NCBI RefSeq assembly: GCF_030848945.1
Contig: NZ_JANHAX010000004.1
Coordinates: 216,001-280,000, forward strand
DNA: 64,000 nucleotides
Origin: Marimonas arenosa
GTDB taxonomy: Bacteria; Pseudomonadota; Alphaproteobacteria; Rhodobacterales; Rhodobacteraceae
Reading direction: 5' to 3'
Notes under the pieces: generated by a model
Database searches by the model: none
Seen by the model: only the letters and a program-made list of their open reading frames with translations
What the model was told of the DNA's origin: nothing
Shown here: piece by piece, positions 27,220 to 37,615 of the stretch
Numbering within the stretch: position 1 is the stretch's first letter
Layout: the number at the start of each line of letters is the position of its first letter
Position numbers and translations under genes: made by a program

Positions 27220-27390
27220 CTCCGCTACGGCCCGGTCGAACTACTGTTAAGCGGGACAATGCCGCCTTTCACCGATTACATATTTCTCACCCGCGCCAGG
27301 TTTCGAATTGCCAAGGTTCGGATCTAATTTGGGAACACTTGCGCGCAACCGGTGAACTGAATGTATCGCCGGGTCGATAGCGCGGTCCAG

Positions 27391-28707
27391 CTAGTCCCAA
27401 TGCATCTGATGCAGGAAACCGTGCACCGACGGCGGTCGGTGGGCCTCCTCCTGATCCGGCACGCGGATCAGTGCGACGCACAGGACGCCCAGCACGCATG
27501 CTCCCGCGCAGACCGAAAACGCCAGCGGAAAGTTCCCAAGATCTCCTAAGGTCCCGCCCAGAACCGGAAAAGCGATTCCGCCGGCACCGTAGCTGAGAAA
27601 AACTAGCGGGTAGTTTTGACCAATGCGGTCGTTGCCAAATGTATCTGCTGTTATCGCCGGGAAAAGCGCAAAGTTGCCGCCGAAATTGAACCCGATCAAA
27701 GCAGCCCCCAAATATAGCAGCCATGGTGTGCCGGCCATCGACGTGAAGGCGAACAGAAAAACTGCTTGGCTGGCAGCCATGATCATCAGGGACCGGCGGC
27801 GTCCCAATGCGTCGCTGATTGTCCCCCATGCAACGCGTCCAACCCCGTTTGCCAGGGAAAAGAATACCGCCATGGCGGTCCCCGCAACGGCGCTCGCTTC
27901 GGCGAGGGTCAGACCCTGCATCTGGAGCGCCTCCATCGGATAGAGTTTCATCAGCCCAATTGACATCAGCCCACTGCCAGCAGAAACGGCAAACGTCATG
28001 AAAATCAAATAGAATTGTGGTGTTCTCAACATCTCTACGGTGGTGAAATTCTCGCGCCCCTTGCGCCCCGTCGCAGCCGCCGAAACAACATATCCTTCAG
28101 GCACCCACCCCTTGGGCGGCATCCGCATCCACAGTGACCCAATCACGATCAGCGCGGCAAAAACCACGCCATAGGTGACGAAAGTTCCATCCAGTCCGAT
28201 CCGTTCGATCAATCCGCCCCAGCTGCCCGCCAATTTCACCCAGCCCATCGCACCAAAGCCAAAACCGGCGACAGCCAGACCGGTGATCATACCTTTTCGG
28301 TCGGGAAACCACCGCATACCCACCGCGATCGGCACCATGTATGCCAGCCCGATACCCGCACCACCGATCAGTCCGACACAAATCGCGACGACCCAGAATG
28401 AATGGGTGCCCAGCAAACCAGCCAGTACGTAGCCGGCTCCCAATGTCGCTCCGCCCATCAACGCCAGCCTGCGTGGCCCCAATCGGGCCAATAGGCGCCC
28501 GGCAAACACCATCACCACGGCGAACATCGCAAGGCCGATGGCAAATACCGCCTGGGTCTGTAATTTGCTCCAGCCAACCTCAGTCAAGGCAGGCGTAAAC
28601 ACCGACCAGGCATATATTGCTCCCAACGACAGTTGGATCAGCACAGCCCCTAGCACGACCCACCAGCGGTTGAGCACTTGCCTTTGCGTCTCAGAGCCCT
28701 TGGTCAT
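27391..28707 (-). CDS. MFS transporter, oxalate/formate antiporter (OFA) family
   Basis: A 438-residue protein with twelve membrane segments in two halves, the first opening WWVVLGAVLIQLSLGAIYAWSVF, the hallmark of the OFA family. The loop-2/3 motif is GRLLARLGPRRLA, and the half-way loop has GRVAWGTISDALGRRRS. OFA members exchange or import small carboxylates (oxalate, formate, pyruvate, lactate). GGAGG precedes the ATG. It lies downstream of, and in line with, the TPP-enzyme gene, 188 bp away, so a substrate link with that enzyme is possible but unproven. Confidence 0.88.
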   Translation of the reverse strand: MTKGSETQRQVLNRWWVVLGAVLIQLSLGAIYAWSVFTPALTEVGWSKLQTQAVFAIGLAMFAVVMVFAGRLLARLGPRRLALMGGATLGAGYVLAGLLGTHSFWVVAICVGLIGGAGIGLAYMVPIAVGMRWFPDRKGMITGLAVAGFGFGAMGWVKLAGSWGGLIERIGLDGTFVTYGVVFAALIVIGSLWMRMPPKGWVPEGYVVSAAATGRKGRENFTTVEMLRTPQFYLIFMTFAVSAGSGLMSIGLMKLYPMEALQMQGLTLAEASAVAGTAMAVFFSLANGVGRVAWGTISDALGRRRSLMIMAASQAVFLFAFTSMAGTPWLLYLGAALIGFNFGGNFALFPAITADTFGNDRIGQNYPLVFLSYGAGGIAFPVLGGTLGDLGNFPLAFSVCAGACVLGVLCVALIRVPDQEEAHRPPSVHGFLHQMHWD

Positions 28708-28895
28708 TATTTCAATTCCTCCACGAGTGCTCCCAGATTGCCCACAGTAACCATTACCCGAAAATGATTTAGATCAGGACCTCCCAATCCGGCCATTAGA
28801 TGGCTTGCAGCGAATGTCCAGGAAGGGCTCAAAACCGACATTCGCCGCATAATCAGCCAAGGTCCGCTCTTGGCTGCCGTGGGTCTTGGGTAAAG

Positions 28896-30593
28896 TCACG
28901 CCACCCATTCCGACACCGGCGCGGCGGCCTCGGAGAGCGGCTGGGAGTGGATGTCGACCAGTGTCGGCCCGTCATGGGCGATGGCCTTGGCCAGCACGGT
29001 GCGCAGGTCGTCGGGGTCGCGCACCGTCCAGCTTTTCACGCCGAAGGCGGAGGCCACGGCGGCGTGGTCGGTACGGTTGAAATCGACATTGTAGTAGCGT
29101 TCTTCGAAGCCCGCTTTCTGGCCGGCCTTGATCCAGCTGTAGGTGGCGTTGGAAAACACGATGTTGGTGATCGGCATGTTGTGGCGGACCATGGTCTCGA
29201 ACTCGCCGCAGGCAAAACCGAAGCTGCCGTCGCCCATCACGGCCAGCGTCTTCACATCTGGCCGGCCGACATGGGCGCCCATCGCCGCGCCGATTGAAAA
29301 GCCCAGGGCGCCGTGGGCGCGGTTGGTGATGAACTGCCGCCCGTCACGGGGCCACCGGTAATACGCGCTGAAATAGGGACAGGGGGTGCCCGGGTCGGCG
29401 ACGATTACCGCATCGTCGTCAAGCACGCCCATCAGGTCGGCCATGACCCGCTCGGGCAGGATCGGCGTGGCCGAGGAGGCCGCCAGCGGTGCGAACTGCG
29501 CCTGTTTCGCGGTCCAGGCGACTTTACAGCGGCTGGCACCGTTCTGTGGCGTGCAGTCGCGGGCTGCCAGCGCATCGGCCAGCGCCTCGAGCGCCAGCCG
29601 GGCATCGGCCACGATCGATACGGCGGTGTCGTAATTGGTTCCGGGCACGGCCGGGTCGCTGTCGATATGGATGACGGTCGTGCCTTTGGCGGGCGACCGC
29701 CAGCGTTCGGTGGTCACCGAACCGGCGCGGCAACCGATGAAGAGCACGACATCGGCCGCATCGACCTCGGCGCGCGTTGCCGGGATGCCACCATTCGAAC
29801 CGACGACGCCAAGCGCCAGCGGGTCGGTCTCGGCAATCGAACCTTGCCCCGAGACGGTGGTGGCGACCGGTATGTCGAGCGCTCGGGCAACCCGGGCCAG
29901 CGCGGCCTCGGCGCCCGAGATCACCGGGCCGCCGCCGCAGATGGCGATCGCGTTGGAGGCTTTGGACAGGATCGCTGCGGCCTCCTCGATTGCTGCCGGA
30001 TCGGGAGACTGGCGGTCGGCGGGGAAGCGGCCATAGGAGAGGTCGCCGTAGACCTCGGCGGTGTCGACCGGGGCATTCTGGGTATCGAAGGGCAGCGACA
30101 GATGCACTGCGCCGGGGGTGCCGGTGGTCATCTGCCTGAAAGCTTCGCGCACCATCGCCGGCAGCTGCGCGGCATCGTCGAGCGAGGCGTTCCACTTGGT
30201 CAGCGGTTTGAACAGCGCGGGTTGGTCGAGTTCGGTCAGCGGGTATTTGCCGCGGCTGGTGGTGGCGACGTCGGAAGTGATGGCGAGGATCGGGATCGAA
30301 GATTCATTGGCCTCGACCACGCCAGGCAGGATGTAGGTGGCGCCGCCACCCGAAGGGCCTTCGCACACGCCCGGGCGGCCGGTGACGCGGGCATAGCCAT
30401 CGGCCATGTAGGCGGCGTGGCGTTCGTCGCGGGTCAGGAAATGCGTGATCTGGTGATCGAGCCGGGCCAGGGCATCGTAGAATGGCAGCGTGGTGTCGCC
30501 GCAGAGTCCGAAAATGTGGCGTACGCCGTGGCCTTCGAGCAGGCGGACCATCGCCTCGCCTCCGGTCATCTGGTTGTGGCTTGCCTCGGGCAT
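28896..30593 (-). CDS. Thiamine-pyrophosphate-dependent enzyme (acetolactate-synthase-like)
   Basis: A 565-residue protein of the AHAS/POX/benzoylformate-decarboxylase family, starting at 30593 behind GGGAG. The N-terminal PYR domain carries the cofactor-activating Glu in LTRDERHAAYMADGYAR, the central domain resembles the FAD/nucleotide-binding domain, and the C-terminal PP domain has the TPP motif GDGSFGFACGEF...NATYSW. Such enzymes decarboxylate or ligate 2-oxo acids. It lacks a regulatory-subunit neighbour, so branched-chain synthesis is unlikely and a catabolic 2-oxo-acid role is better supported. It is divergent from an Asp/Glu-racemase-family gene (84 bp between starts) and upstream of a carboxylate transporter. 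Confidence 0.88.
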   Translation of the reverse strand: MPEASHNQMTGGEAMVRLLEGHGVRHIFGLCGDTTLPFYDALARLDHQITHFLTRDERHAAYMADGYARVTGRPGVCEGPSGGGATYILPGVVEANESSIPILAITSDVATTSRGKYPLTELDQPALFKPLTKWNASLDDAAQLPAMVREAFRQMTTGTPGAVHLSLPFDTQNAPVDTAEVYGDLSYGRFPADRQSPDPAAIEEAAAILSKASNAIAICGGGPVISGAEAALARVARALDIPVATTVSGQGSIAETDPLALGVVGSNGGIPATRAEVDAADVVLFIGCRAGSVTTERWRSPAKGTTVIHIDSDPAVPGTNYDTAVSIVADARLALEALADALAARDCTPQNGASRCKVAWTAKQAQFAPLAASSATPILPERVMADLMGVLDDDAVIVADPGTPCPYFSAYYRWPRDGRQFITNRAHGALGFSIGAAMGAHVGRPDVKTLAVMGDGSFGFACGEFETMVRHNMPITNIVFSNATYSWIKAGQKAGFEERYYNVDFNRTDHAAVASAFGVKSWTVRDPDDLRTVLAKAIAHDGPTLVDIHSQPLSEAAAPVSEWVA

Positions 30594-30677
30594 CTTCGTC
30601 TCCCTGATTGCGCTTGTGTTGAAAGTTATGCCCAATCGTAGGGGAAACACCAGATTCGCGAGAGGGAATGGCCAAGC

Positions 30678-31391
30678 ATGAAGGCACGGGGCGGCAAGGC
30701 GATTTACGGCGCATCGGTGGGCATCCTGATGCTGGATGCGCGGTTCCCGCGCATTCCGGGCGACATGGGCAACGCGCTGACCTGGCCCTTTCCGGTGCAC
30801 TACCGGATCGTTCGCGAGGCCTCGCCCGACCGAGTGGTGCGGCGCGGGGCCGAAGGGATGCTGGACGCCTTCATCGATGCGGCCCGCGAGCTGGAGAGCG
30901 ACGGGGTGGACGGGATCACCACCAATTGCGGCTTCCTGGCCTTGTTCCAGGAGGAGCTGGCGGCAGCGGTCGGCGTGCCGGTGGTGACCTCGTCGCTGAT
31001 GCAGGTGGAACAGGTCAACCGGGTGCTGCCCAGGGGCAAAAGAGCCGGTATCCTGACGATTTCGGCGTCGACCCTGACGCCGCTGCACCTTGAGAAGGCA
31101 GGGGTCCCCAAAGGCACGCCGATCGGCACCACCGAGGGCGGACGCGCGTTCACCCGCGCGATTCTCGACAACGAACTGGAACTCGATACCGACCTGGCGC
31201 GCCAGGACAATGTCACGGCGGCGCTTAAGCTTAAGCGTGACAACCCGGATCTGGGCGCCATCGTGCTGGAATGCACCAACATGACCCCCTATGCCGCCGA
31301 CATCGGCGAGGCCACCGGGCTGCCAATCTTTTCTATCGTGTCCCTGGTAACATGGTTCCAGTCGGGGCTGGTGCCGCGGCGCTATTTCTGA
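30678..31391 (+). CDS. Aspartate/glutamate (hydantoin) racemase family protein
   Basis: A 237-residue protein of the Asp/Glu racemase superfamily with both catalytic Cys segments: TTNCGFLA and LECTNMTPY. The TNCGF...ECTNM pair is typical of members acting on Asp/Glu, hydantoins, arylmalonates or maleate. It is cytoplasmic and cofactor-independent. It is transcribed divergently from the TPP enzyme, sharing an 84-bp promoter region, and its stop lies 6 bp from the converging guanylyltransferase gene. The exact substrate is unknown. Confidence 0.85.
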   Translation: MKARGGKAIYGASVGILMLDARFPRIPGDMGNALTWPFPVHYRIVREASPDRVVRRGAEGMLDAFIDAARELESDGVDGITTNCGFLALFQEELAAAVGVPVVTSSLMQVEQVNRVLPRGKRAGILTISASTLTPLHLEKAGVPKGTPIGTTEGGRAFTRAILDNELELDTDLARQDNVTAALKLKRDNPDLGAIVLECTNMTPYAADIGEATGLPIFSIVSLVTWFQSGLVPRRYF

Positions 31392-31397
31392 GCGCGC

Positions 31398-32834
31398 CTA
31401 TTTGCGTGCATAGACGTCGTCATAGCGGGTGATGTCGTCTTCGCCGAGATAGGTGCCGGTCTGCACTTCGATCAGTACCATAGGCACCTTACCCGGGTTT
31501 TCCAGCCGGTGCTTTTCACCCAGCGGGATGTAGACCGACTGGTTTTCGCTGAGGAGCTGCTCTTGTGCGCCGATGGTCACGCGGGCGGTGCCTTGCACCA
31601 CGATCCAATGCTCGGCGCGGTGGACATGGCTTTGCAGGCTGAGCGCGGCGCCGGGATGCACGACGATACGTTTGACCTGGAACCGGTCGCCCACCACCAG
31701 GCTTTCGAACCAGCCCCAGGGACGGAAGTCGCGCGGGTGCTGGGTGGCCTGCTTGGCGCCGCGGGCTTTCAGCGCTGCGACAGCCTCTTTCACCCGCTGG
31801 GATTCTGCGCGTTTCGCGACGAGCACGGCGTCGGGCATGGCCACGGCGATCATGTCTTCAAGCCCGATACCGACCAGCTCGAGGCTTTCGCTTTCCGAGC
31901 GCAGCAGCGTGCCAGAGCAGTCGATGGCCGTGGCTTCGCCGGTGCAGACGTTGCCGTCGGCGTCGGGGCCGGTCTCCTGATGCACTGCGTTCCAGCCGCC
32001 GAGATCGGACCAGCCTCCCGAATAGGGCATCACGGTCAGGTTTTCGGCCTTTTCCATGATCGCGTAGTCGATCGAGATGTCCGGTACCTCGGTCCAAGGC
32101 TCGGGTCCGAGGCGGGTGAACCCGAGATCGGGGGTCGCCGCCGCAACCGCCGCCGCAACCGGCGAGAGCACCTCGGGGGCATACGTTTCGAAGGCGGCGA
32201 CGATGGTGCGGATCGACATCAGGAAGATGCCAGCGTTCCACAGATGCTGCCCGTCAGCGACCATCGCCTCGGCGCGATGGAGGTCGGGCTTTTCAACGAA
32301 AGCGGCGAGCGCCTGCGGTTCCTGTGCGCCTGCTGAGCTGCCCGGCGCAAGCTGGAGATAGCCGTAGCCGGTTTCCGGCCCGGTGGGGTGAATGCCGAAG
32401 GTGACGAGTTGCCCGGCCTGCGCTGCGGGCGCGGCAGCGCGCACCGCGGCGCGGAAGGCGGCATCGTCGGCGATGACGTGATCCGACGGGGCCACCAGCA
32501 TCAGGGCATCCGCATCCTGGGCGGCGAGCAGCAGTGCGGCCGCCAGCACGGCGGGAGCGGTGTTGCGGCCTTCCGGTTCGATCACGATGGCATTGGGGGC
32601 CATTTCGATGGCGGCGAGCTGTTCGGTGACGATGAAGCGGAAGGCATCACCGGTAACGATCGTGGGCGCGGAAAAGCCTTCGCCGTTGCAGCGCCGGGCC
32701 GAGGCCTGGAAGAGCGAGTCGTCGGAGATCAGCCGGGCGAACTGCTTGGGATAGCTTTGCCTTGACAGTGGCCAGAGGCGAGTGCCCGAACCGCCGCACA
32801 GGATCACAGGATGGATGGCGGGCGGGCTTGGCAT
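31398..32834 (-). CDS. Mannose-1-phosphate guanylyltransferase / mannose-6-phosphate isomerase (bifunctional)
   Basis: A 478-residue type II PMI/GMP. The N-terminal nucleotidyltransferase begins PVILCGGSGTRLWPLSRQSYPKQF (the GxGxRLxPL pyrophosphorylase signature plus PK). The C-terminal cupin domain starts RPWGWFESL and holds the zinc motif QSHVHRAEHW. It makes GDP-mannose from mannose-6-phosphate via mannose-1-phosphate, for exopolysaccharide, LPS or compatible solutes. It appears alone, not inside a polysaccharide cluster, so its end product cannot be told. Known homologues are ManC, AlgA and XanB. Confidence 0.95.
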   Translation of the reverse strand: MPSPPAIHPVILCGGSGTRLWPLSRQSYPKQFARLISDDSLFQASARRCNGEGFSAPTIVTGDAFRFIVTEQLAAIEMAPNAIVIEPEGRNTAPAVLAAALLLAAQDADALMLVAPSDHVIADDAAFRAAVRAAAPAAQAGQLVTFGIHPTGPETGYGYLQLAPGSSAGAQEPQALAAFVEKPDLHRAEAMVADGQHLWNAGIFLMSIRTIVAAFETYAPEVLSPVAAAVAAATPDLGFTRLGPEPWTEVPDISIDYAIMEKAENLTVMPYSGGWSDLGGWNAVHQETGPDADGNVCTGEATAIDCSGTLLRSESESLELVGIGLEDMIAVAMPDAVLVAKRAESQRVKEAVAALKARGAKQATQHPRDFRPWGWFESLVVGDRFQVKRIVVHPGAALSLQSHVHRAEHWIVVQGTARVTIGAQEQLLSENQSVYIPLGEKHRLENPGKVPMVLIEVQTGTYLGEDDITRYDDVYARK

Positions 32835-33083
32835 GGCACTCGGACTTCTCTGGGCGCAAGGTCGATCTGAGTTTCCCGCCCGTGGGCAGGCAAATCAACC
32901 CCGGAGCGGGGCAACATTTGAGCTGGCTGACAGCTTGGGTAGCGCAGGATTTGGGCATTTTTAGGGAAATGCCCGGCGGATTTTCGACCATGCTGCCGGA
33001 TACGGGGCCATCCTTGGCAAGGCCGCGTCGAACATGTATCGATTTCAAAGGGGGTATTCGGGGTTTGACGGGGACGGAGCGGA

Positions 33084-33611
33084 ATGAGAATTGCCTATAC
33101 CATGGCCAACCGGCGCGGCGGCACGGACCTTTTACTCCGTGAGGTGTCGGAAGCCGCCCAGGCGCGCGGGGTCCAAGCCTGCGGGCTGGTCCAGATTAAC
33201 ACCGAATGCGACAGCGGCGGGCCCTGCGACATGGACGTGCGGGTTCTGCCCGAGGGGCGAGTCATTCGCATTTCGCAATCGCTGGGCCCGGGGGCGCGGG
33301 GATGCCGTCTGGACAGCCAGGCGCTGGAGGAGGCGGCTGGTCTGGTGGCGGCAGCGCTGGGGCGTGGCCCGGACCTGCTGATCATCAACAAGTTCGGCAA
33401 GAGTGAGGCCGAGGGCCGGGGCCTGCGCGGGGTGATCGCCGAGGCGATTGCACTGGGTGTGCCGGTGCTGGTGGGGCTCAACGCCAGCAACGAGGCGGCC
33501 TTCGAAGCGTTCGCCGGCGGTCTGGCCGAAAAGCTGCCGCCGGAGCATGAGGCGATCCTGGGCTGGCTGACGGAGGCTGTGGCCGACGGGCCCGAGGCGG
33601 CCAGCGCCTGA
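33084..33611 (+). CDS. DUF2478 family protein
   Basis: A 175-residue soluble protein: IAYTMANRRGGTDLLLREV, a Cys-containing segment ECDSGGPCDMDV, ISQSLGPGARGCRLD, LLIINKFGKSEAEGRG and VLVGLNASNEAAFEAF. The NKFGKSEAEGRG segment is typical of DUF2478, a nucleoside-triphosphatase-like family often found near molybdate transport or molybdoenzyme genes; here none adjoins. A GGAGCGGA site supports the ATG at 33084. Its stop is 10 bp from the converging hutU stop. Function uncharacterised. Confidence 0.8.
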   Translation: MRIAYTMANRRGGTDLLLREVSEAAQARGVQACGLVQINTECDSGGPCDMDVRVLPEGRVIRISQSLGPGARGCRLDSQALEEAAGLVAAALGRGPDLLIINKFGKSEAEGRGLRGVIAEAIALGVPVLVGLNASNEAAFEAFAGGLAEKLPPEHEAILGWLTEAVADGPEAASA

Positions 33612-33621
33612 GCGCAGACCG

Positions 33622-35304
33622 TCAGCCGAGAATGCCAGGCAGGTTGAGGCCGTGATCGCGGGCGCACTGGATCGCGTCCTCGTATCCGGCATCGGCATGG
33701 CGCCAGACGCCCGAGGCCGGATCATTCCACAAGACCCGTTCGAGGCGGCGCGCGGCGTCGGGCGTGCCGTCGGCGACGATCACCATGCCGGCATGCTGGG
33801 AGAACCCCATGCCGACGCCGCCGCCGTGATGCAGGCTGACCCAGGTTGCGCCGGAGGCGGTGTTGACCAGCGCGTTCAGGAGCGGCCAGTCGGAGACGGC
33901 GTCGGAGCCGTCCTTCATCGCCTCGGTTTCACGGTTGGGGCTGGCGACCGAGCCTGAATCGAGGTGATCGCGGCCGATCACGATCGGGGCGTTGAGTTCG
34001 CCTGACGCCACCATTTCGTTGAACTTCAGCCCCGCCCTGTGGCGCTCGCCCAGCCCGATCCAGCAGATCCGCGCCGGCAGGCCCTGGAAGGCGATGCGGT
34101 CGCGGGCCATGTCGAGCCACTGATGCAGGTGGGTGTTGTCGGGGAAAAGTTCTTTCATCGCCTGATCGGTCTTGTAGATATCCTCGGGATCGCCCGAGAG
34201 CGCGCACCAGCGGAAGGGACCGATGCCGCGGCAGAACAGCGGCCGGATATAGGCCGGAACGAAGCCGGGGAAAGCGAAGGCGTTTTCCAGTCCTTCCTCC
34301 AGGGCGACCTGGCGGATGTTGTTGCCGTAGTCGAGCGTCGGCACGCCGTCGTCCCAGAAATCGACCATGGCCTGGACGTGGACCTTCATGCTGGCCCGGG
34401 CCGCGTGTTCCACCGCCTTGGGATCGGTTTCCCGCTTTGCCCGCGCCTCGGCCAGCGTCCAGCCGCTGGGCAGATAGCCGTTCAGCGGGTCATGTGCGCT
34501 GGTCTGGTCGGTGACGATATCGGGCCGCAGGCCGCCGGCCTTCATCCGGGCGTGGATCTCCGGGAAGATGTCGGCGGCATTGCCGAGAAGGCCCACCGAT
34601 TTCGCCTCGCCCGCGCGGTTCCAGCGGTCGATCATCGCGAGCGCCTCGTCGAGGGTTTCGGCCCTTTCGTCGAGATAGCGCGTGCGCAGGCGGAAGGCGA
34701 TGCGGTCGGGATCGCATTCGACGGCGAGGCACGAGGCGCCGGCGAAGATCGCGGCCAGAGGCTGGGCGCCGCCCATGCCACCCAGCCCGGCGGTCAAGAT
34801 CCAGCGTCCCGTGAGATCGCCGCCATAGTGCTGGCGCCCGGCCTCGGCAAAGGTCTCGTAGGTGCCCTGAACGATGCCCTGGGTGCCGATGTAGATCCAC
34901 GACCCGGCGGTCATCTGGCCGTACATCGCCAACCCCTTACGGTCGAGTTCGTTGAAATGGTCCCAGGTGGCCCAGTGCGGCACCAGGTTCGAGTTGGCGA
35001 TCAGCACGCGGGGGGCATCGGCATGGGTTTTCACGATGGCCACCGGCTTGCCGGACTGGACGACGAGGGTTTCGTCGGCCTCCAGTTTCTTGAGCGATTC
35101 GACGATGCGGTCGAAGTCTTCCCAGGTCCGCGCTGCGCGGCCGATGCCGCCGTAGACCACAAGCTCGTGCGGGTTCTCGGCCACGTCCGGGTGGAGATTG
35201 TTCATCAGCATCCGCATCGGCGCCTCGGTGAGCCAGGATTTGGCGGAGATCTCGGGGCCGGTCGGCGGGTAGATGTCGCGCAGGTTGTGGCGGGGATCGG
35301 TCAT
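33622..35304 (-). CDS. hutU: Urocanate hydratase
   Basis: A 560-residue enzyme of the usual urocanase length with family segments [37 protein letters not shown], the NAD-binding [13 protein letters not shown] and CRGIGPFRW. It converts urocanate to 4-imidazolone-5-propionate, the second step of histidine breakdown, in the cytoplasm with tightly bound NAD+. It is the last gene of the minus-strand hut operon; its start overlaps the hutG stop by 4 bp. Confidence 0.98.
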   Translation of the reverse strand: MTDPRHNLRDIYPPTGPEISAKSWLTEAPMRMLMNNLHPDVAENPHELVVYGGIGRAARTWEDFDRIVESLKKLEADETLVVQSGKPVAIVKTHADAPRVLIANSNLVPHWATWDHFNELDRKGLAMYGQMTAGSWIYIGTQGIVQGTYETFAEAGRQHYGGDLTGRWILTAGLGGMGGAQPLAAIFAGASCLAVECDPDRIAFRLRTRYLDERAETLDEALAMIDRWNRAGEAKSVGLLGNAADIFPEIHARMKAGGLRPDIVTDQTSAHDPLNGYLPSGWTLAEARAKRETDPKAVEHAARASMKVHVQAMVDFWDDGVPTLDYGNNIRQVALEEGLENAFAFPGFVPAYIRPLFCRGIGPFRWCALSGDPEDIYKTDQAMKELFPDNTHLHQWLDMARDRIAFQGLPARICWIGLGERHRAGLKFNEMVASGELNAPIVIGRDHLDSGSVASPNRETEAMKDGSDAVSDWPLLNALVNTASGATWVSLHHGGGVGMGFSQHAGMVIVADGTPDAARRLERVLWNDPASGVWRHADAGYEDAIQCARDHGLNLPGILG

Positions 35305-36092
35305 GCGGGCCTCCAGCGGATCAGGGTTTCGAGGATGGTCTTGAGATGCGTGCGGAGCCGGTCCGCCTTTGTGTCGTCATAGCTCCAAGGCGGCGCCTCG
35401 TCGGACAGATAGGCGGATTGGGCGAGTTCCATCTGGATGACATGAACGCCGTCTTCCGCGCGGCCGTAGTGGCGCGTGGTCCAACCGCCTTTGAAACGAC
35501 CGTTGAGAACCGCCGTGCGACCCGGCGCGGCGGCGCAGATCCGGGCGACGGCGGATTCGATTTCGGGCGCACAGGTGGTGCCGTTATTGGTGCCGATGTT
35601 GAAATCCGGCAGGCGACCGTCGAACAGAAACGGGATATGGCTCCGGATCGAGTGGCAATCGTAAAGGATCGCGAAGCCGTACTGCGCCTTTACCCGGTCA
35701 AGCTCGGCCCGTAGGGCGGCATGGTAAGGGGCGTGGTAGGTCTCGCGCCGGCGGGCGATCTCGGCGTCGTCGGGTTCGTGTCCGGAGCGGTAAAGCGGGT
35801 GCCCGTCGAAATCGGTCAGCGGGCACAGCGTTGTGGTGTTCTGGCCGGGATAGAGGCTTTCGCCGGACGGGTCGCGGTTGACGTCGATGGCGTAGCGATG
35901 AATTCGGGTGCGTATGGTAGTGATGTCGCCGATGAGGTCGGCATAAAGACGGTGGATGTGCCAGTCGGTATCGGCCAGCGCGCGGCCGGTGTCGTTGAGC
36001 CCATCGGCGATGTCGTCCGGAAGAGACGTACCCGTATGGGGCAGGCCGAGGACCAGCGGGCTACCGCCGCGTTTGATCTCCAGGATTTTCAT
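35301..36092 (-). CDS. hutG: N-formylglutamate deformylase
   Basis: A 263-residue FGase-family amidohydrolase: the N-terminal [26 protein letters not shown] and [14 protein letters not shown] segments hold the likely metal ligands. It hydrolyses N-formylglutamate to glutamate and formate, the final step of the five-step histidine pathway that uses HutF; the presence of hutF opposite confirms this route over the one-step formiminoglutamase. Start and stop overlap neighbours by 4 bp on both sides (hutU and hutH). Confidence 0.95.
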   Translation of the reverse strand: MKILEIKRGGSPLVLGLPHTGTSLPDDIADGLNDTGRALADTDWHIHRLYADLIGDITTIRTRIHRYAIDVNRDPSGESLYPGQNTTTLCPLTDFDGHPLYRSGHEPDDAEIARRRETYHAPYHAALRAELDRVKAQYGFAILYDCHSIRSHIPFLFDGRLPDFNIGTNNGTTCAPEIESAVARICAAAPGRTAVLNGRFKGGWTTRHYGRAEDGVHVIQMELAQSAYLSDEAPPWSYDDTKADRLRTHLKTILETLIRWRPA

Positions 36093-37615
36093 GCCGGCAA
36101 CTCAAGCCCGGCGGCTTCCGCCACCGCGCCGGAGGTCACCAGCGCGGCGGCCCTGGCGAGATCGGGGGCCAGGAACCGGTCCTGCGCGAGCGCGGGGATG
36201 TCGGCGCGCAGGCGGGCAATGGCCGCCTGAAGCGGCGCCGAGGTGTTGAGTGGCGCCCGGGCCTCGATGCCTTGTGCCGCGCAGATGGCCTCGATCCCGA
36301 GAATCGTGGCGAGGTTGTCGGCCATGCGGCCGAGGCGTCGCGCCGCATGGGCGGCCATCGAGACGTGATCTTCCTGGTTGGCCGAGGTTGGCGTCGAATC
36401 GGTCGAGCAGGGATTGGCGAGGTGCTTGTTCTCGCTCATCAGCGCGGCGGCCGTGACCTCGGCGATCATCAGACCGGAATTGAGGCCGGGTTCGGGGGTG
36501 AGAAACGGCGGCAGATCGTGGCTGAGCGCGGGATCGACCATCAGCGCGATGCGGCGCTGGGCGATGGCACCGATTTCCGCGAGCGCCAGCGCAATCTGGT
36601 CGGCGGCGAAGGCAACCGGCTCGGCATGGAAATTGCCGCCAGAGAGAATGGCGCCGTCGGCGACAATGACCAGCGGATTATCTGTGGCGGCATTGGCTTC
36701 GGTTTCAAGGGTCTGACCGGCAAAGCGCAACAGGTCGAGCGCGGCGCCGGTGACCTGAGGCACGCAGCGGATGCAGTAGGGGTCCTGCACCCGGGTGTCG
36801 CCGTCGCGGTGGCTTTCGCGGATTTCGCTTTTTTTCAAGAGCTTGCGCATGGCCCGCGCGGTATCGATCTGGCCCTTGTGGCCGCGCAGGTCATGGATTT
36901 CGGGCCGCAGCGGCGCAGTCGATCCCATGATCGCGTCGGTGGACAGCGAGGCGGTGACGAGGCTGGCGCGCAACAGGTGACAGGCGCGAAACACGCCGGT
37001 CAGAGCAAGCGCGGTGGAAAATTGTGTGCCATTGATCAGCGCGAGCCCTTCCTTCGGGCCGAGGGTGACCGGGGTAAGACCTGCACGCCGCAAGGCTTCG
37101 GCGCCGGCAAGGGTCTGGCCCTGATACATCGCTTCGCCTTCGCCGATCATCACCGCGGCCATGTGGGCCAGCGGGGCGAGATCGCCAGAGGCGCCGACAG
37201 AGCCCTGATCGGGAATGGCGGGGCTGACGCCCTGATTGAGCATGGCTTCGAGCAGCGCACAGATCTCCCACCGCACGCCCGAGGCCCCGCGCCCGAGCGA
37301 GAGGAGTTTCAGCGCCATCATCAACCGGGTGGTCGGGGCGTCGAGCTGCTGGCCCACGCCGCAACAATGCGACAGGACCAGGTTGCGCTGCAGCTGTGCG
37401 GTGTGCTCGGGCGGGATCTTGACCGTCGCGAGCTTGCCGAACCCTGTGTTGACACCATAGATGGCAGCGGTGCCTTGCGCGGCCTCGGCAATGGTCGCGG
37501 CGGAAGCTTCGACCGCCGGCCGCACGGCGTGATCGAGCCTGAGGGTATCGCTGCCCTGCCAGACCCGCTCGAGCTGGGCGAGACCTGCTGCACCGGGGGT
37601 GAGCGTCAGCATCAC
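36089..37615 (-). CDS. hutH: Histidine ammonia-lyase
   Basis: A 508-residue aromatic amino acid lyase. The Ala-Ser-Gly tripeptide that forms the MIO electrophile is in [15 protein letters not shown], preceded by [12 protein letters not shown] and followed by [13 protein letters not shown], the HAL signatures. It deaminates histidine to urocanate, the first pathway step. It is coupled by ATGA overlaps to hutI upstream and hutG downstream, so all four enzymes come from one transcript starting at the hutI promoter. Confidence 0.98.
   Translation of the reverse strand: MMLTLTPGAAGLAQLERVWQGSDTLRLDHAVRPAVEASAATIAEAAQGTAAIYGVNTGFGKLATVKIPPEHTAQLQRNLVLSHCCGVGQQLDAPTTRLMMALKLLSLGRGASGVRWEICALLEAMLNQGVSPAIPDQGSVGASGDLAPLAHMAAVMIGEGEAMYQGQTLAGAEALRRAGLTPVTLGPKEGLALINGTQFSTALALTGVFRACHLLRASLVTASLSTDAIMGSTAPLRPEIHDLRGHKGQIDTARAMRKLLKKSEIRESHRDGDTRVQDPYCIRCVPQVTGAALDLLRFAGQTLETEANAATDNPLVIVADGAILSGGNFHAEPVAFAADQIALALAEIGAIAQRRIALMVDPALSHDLPPFLTPEPGLNSGLMIAEVTAAALMSENKHLANPCSTDSTPTSANQEDHVSMAAHAARRLGRMADNLATILGIEAICAAQGIEARAPLNTSAPLQAAIARLRADIPALAQDRFLAPDLARAAALVTSGAVAEAAGLELPA

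Noticed and set aside
30594..31088. N-terminal extension of the TPP-enzyme frame on the minus strand
   Set aside because: It runs antisense through the racemase-family gene; the ATG at 30593 with GGGAG is the family-consistent start.
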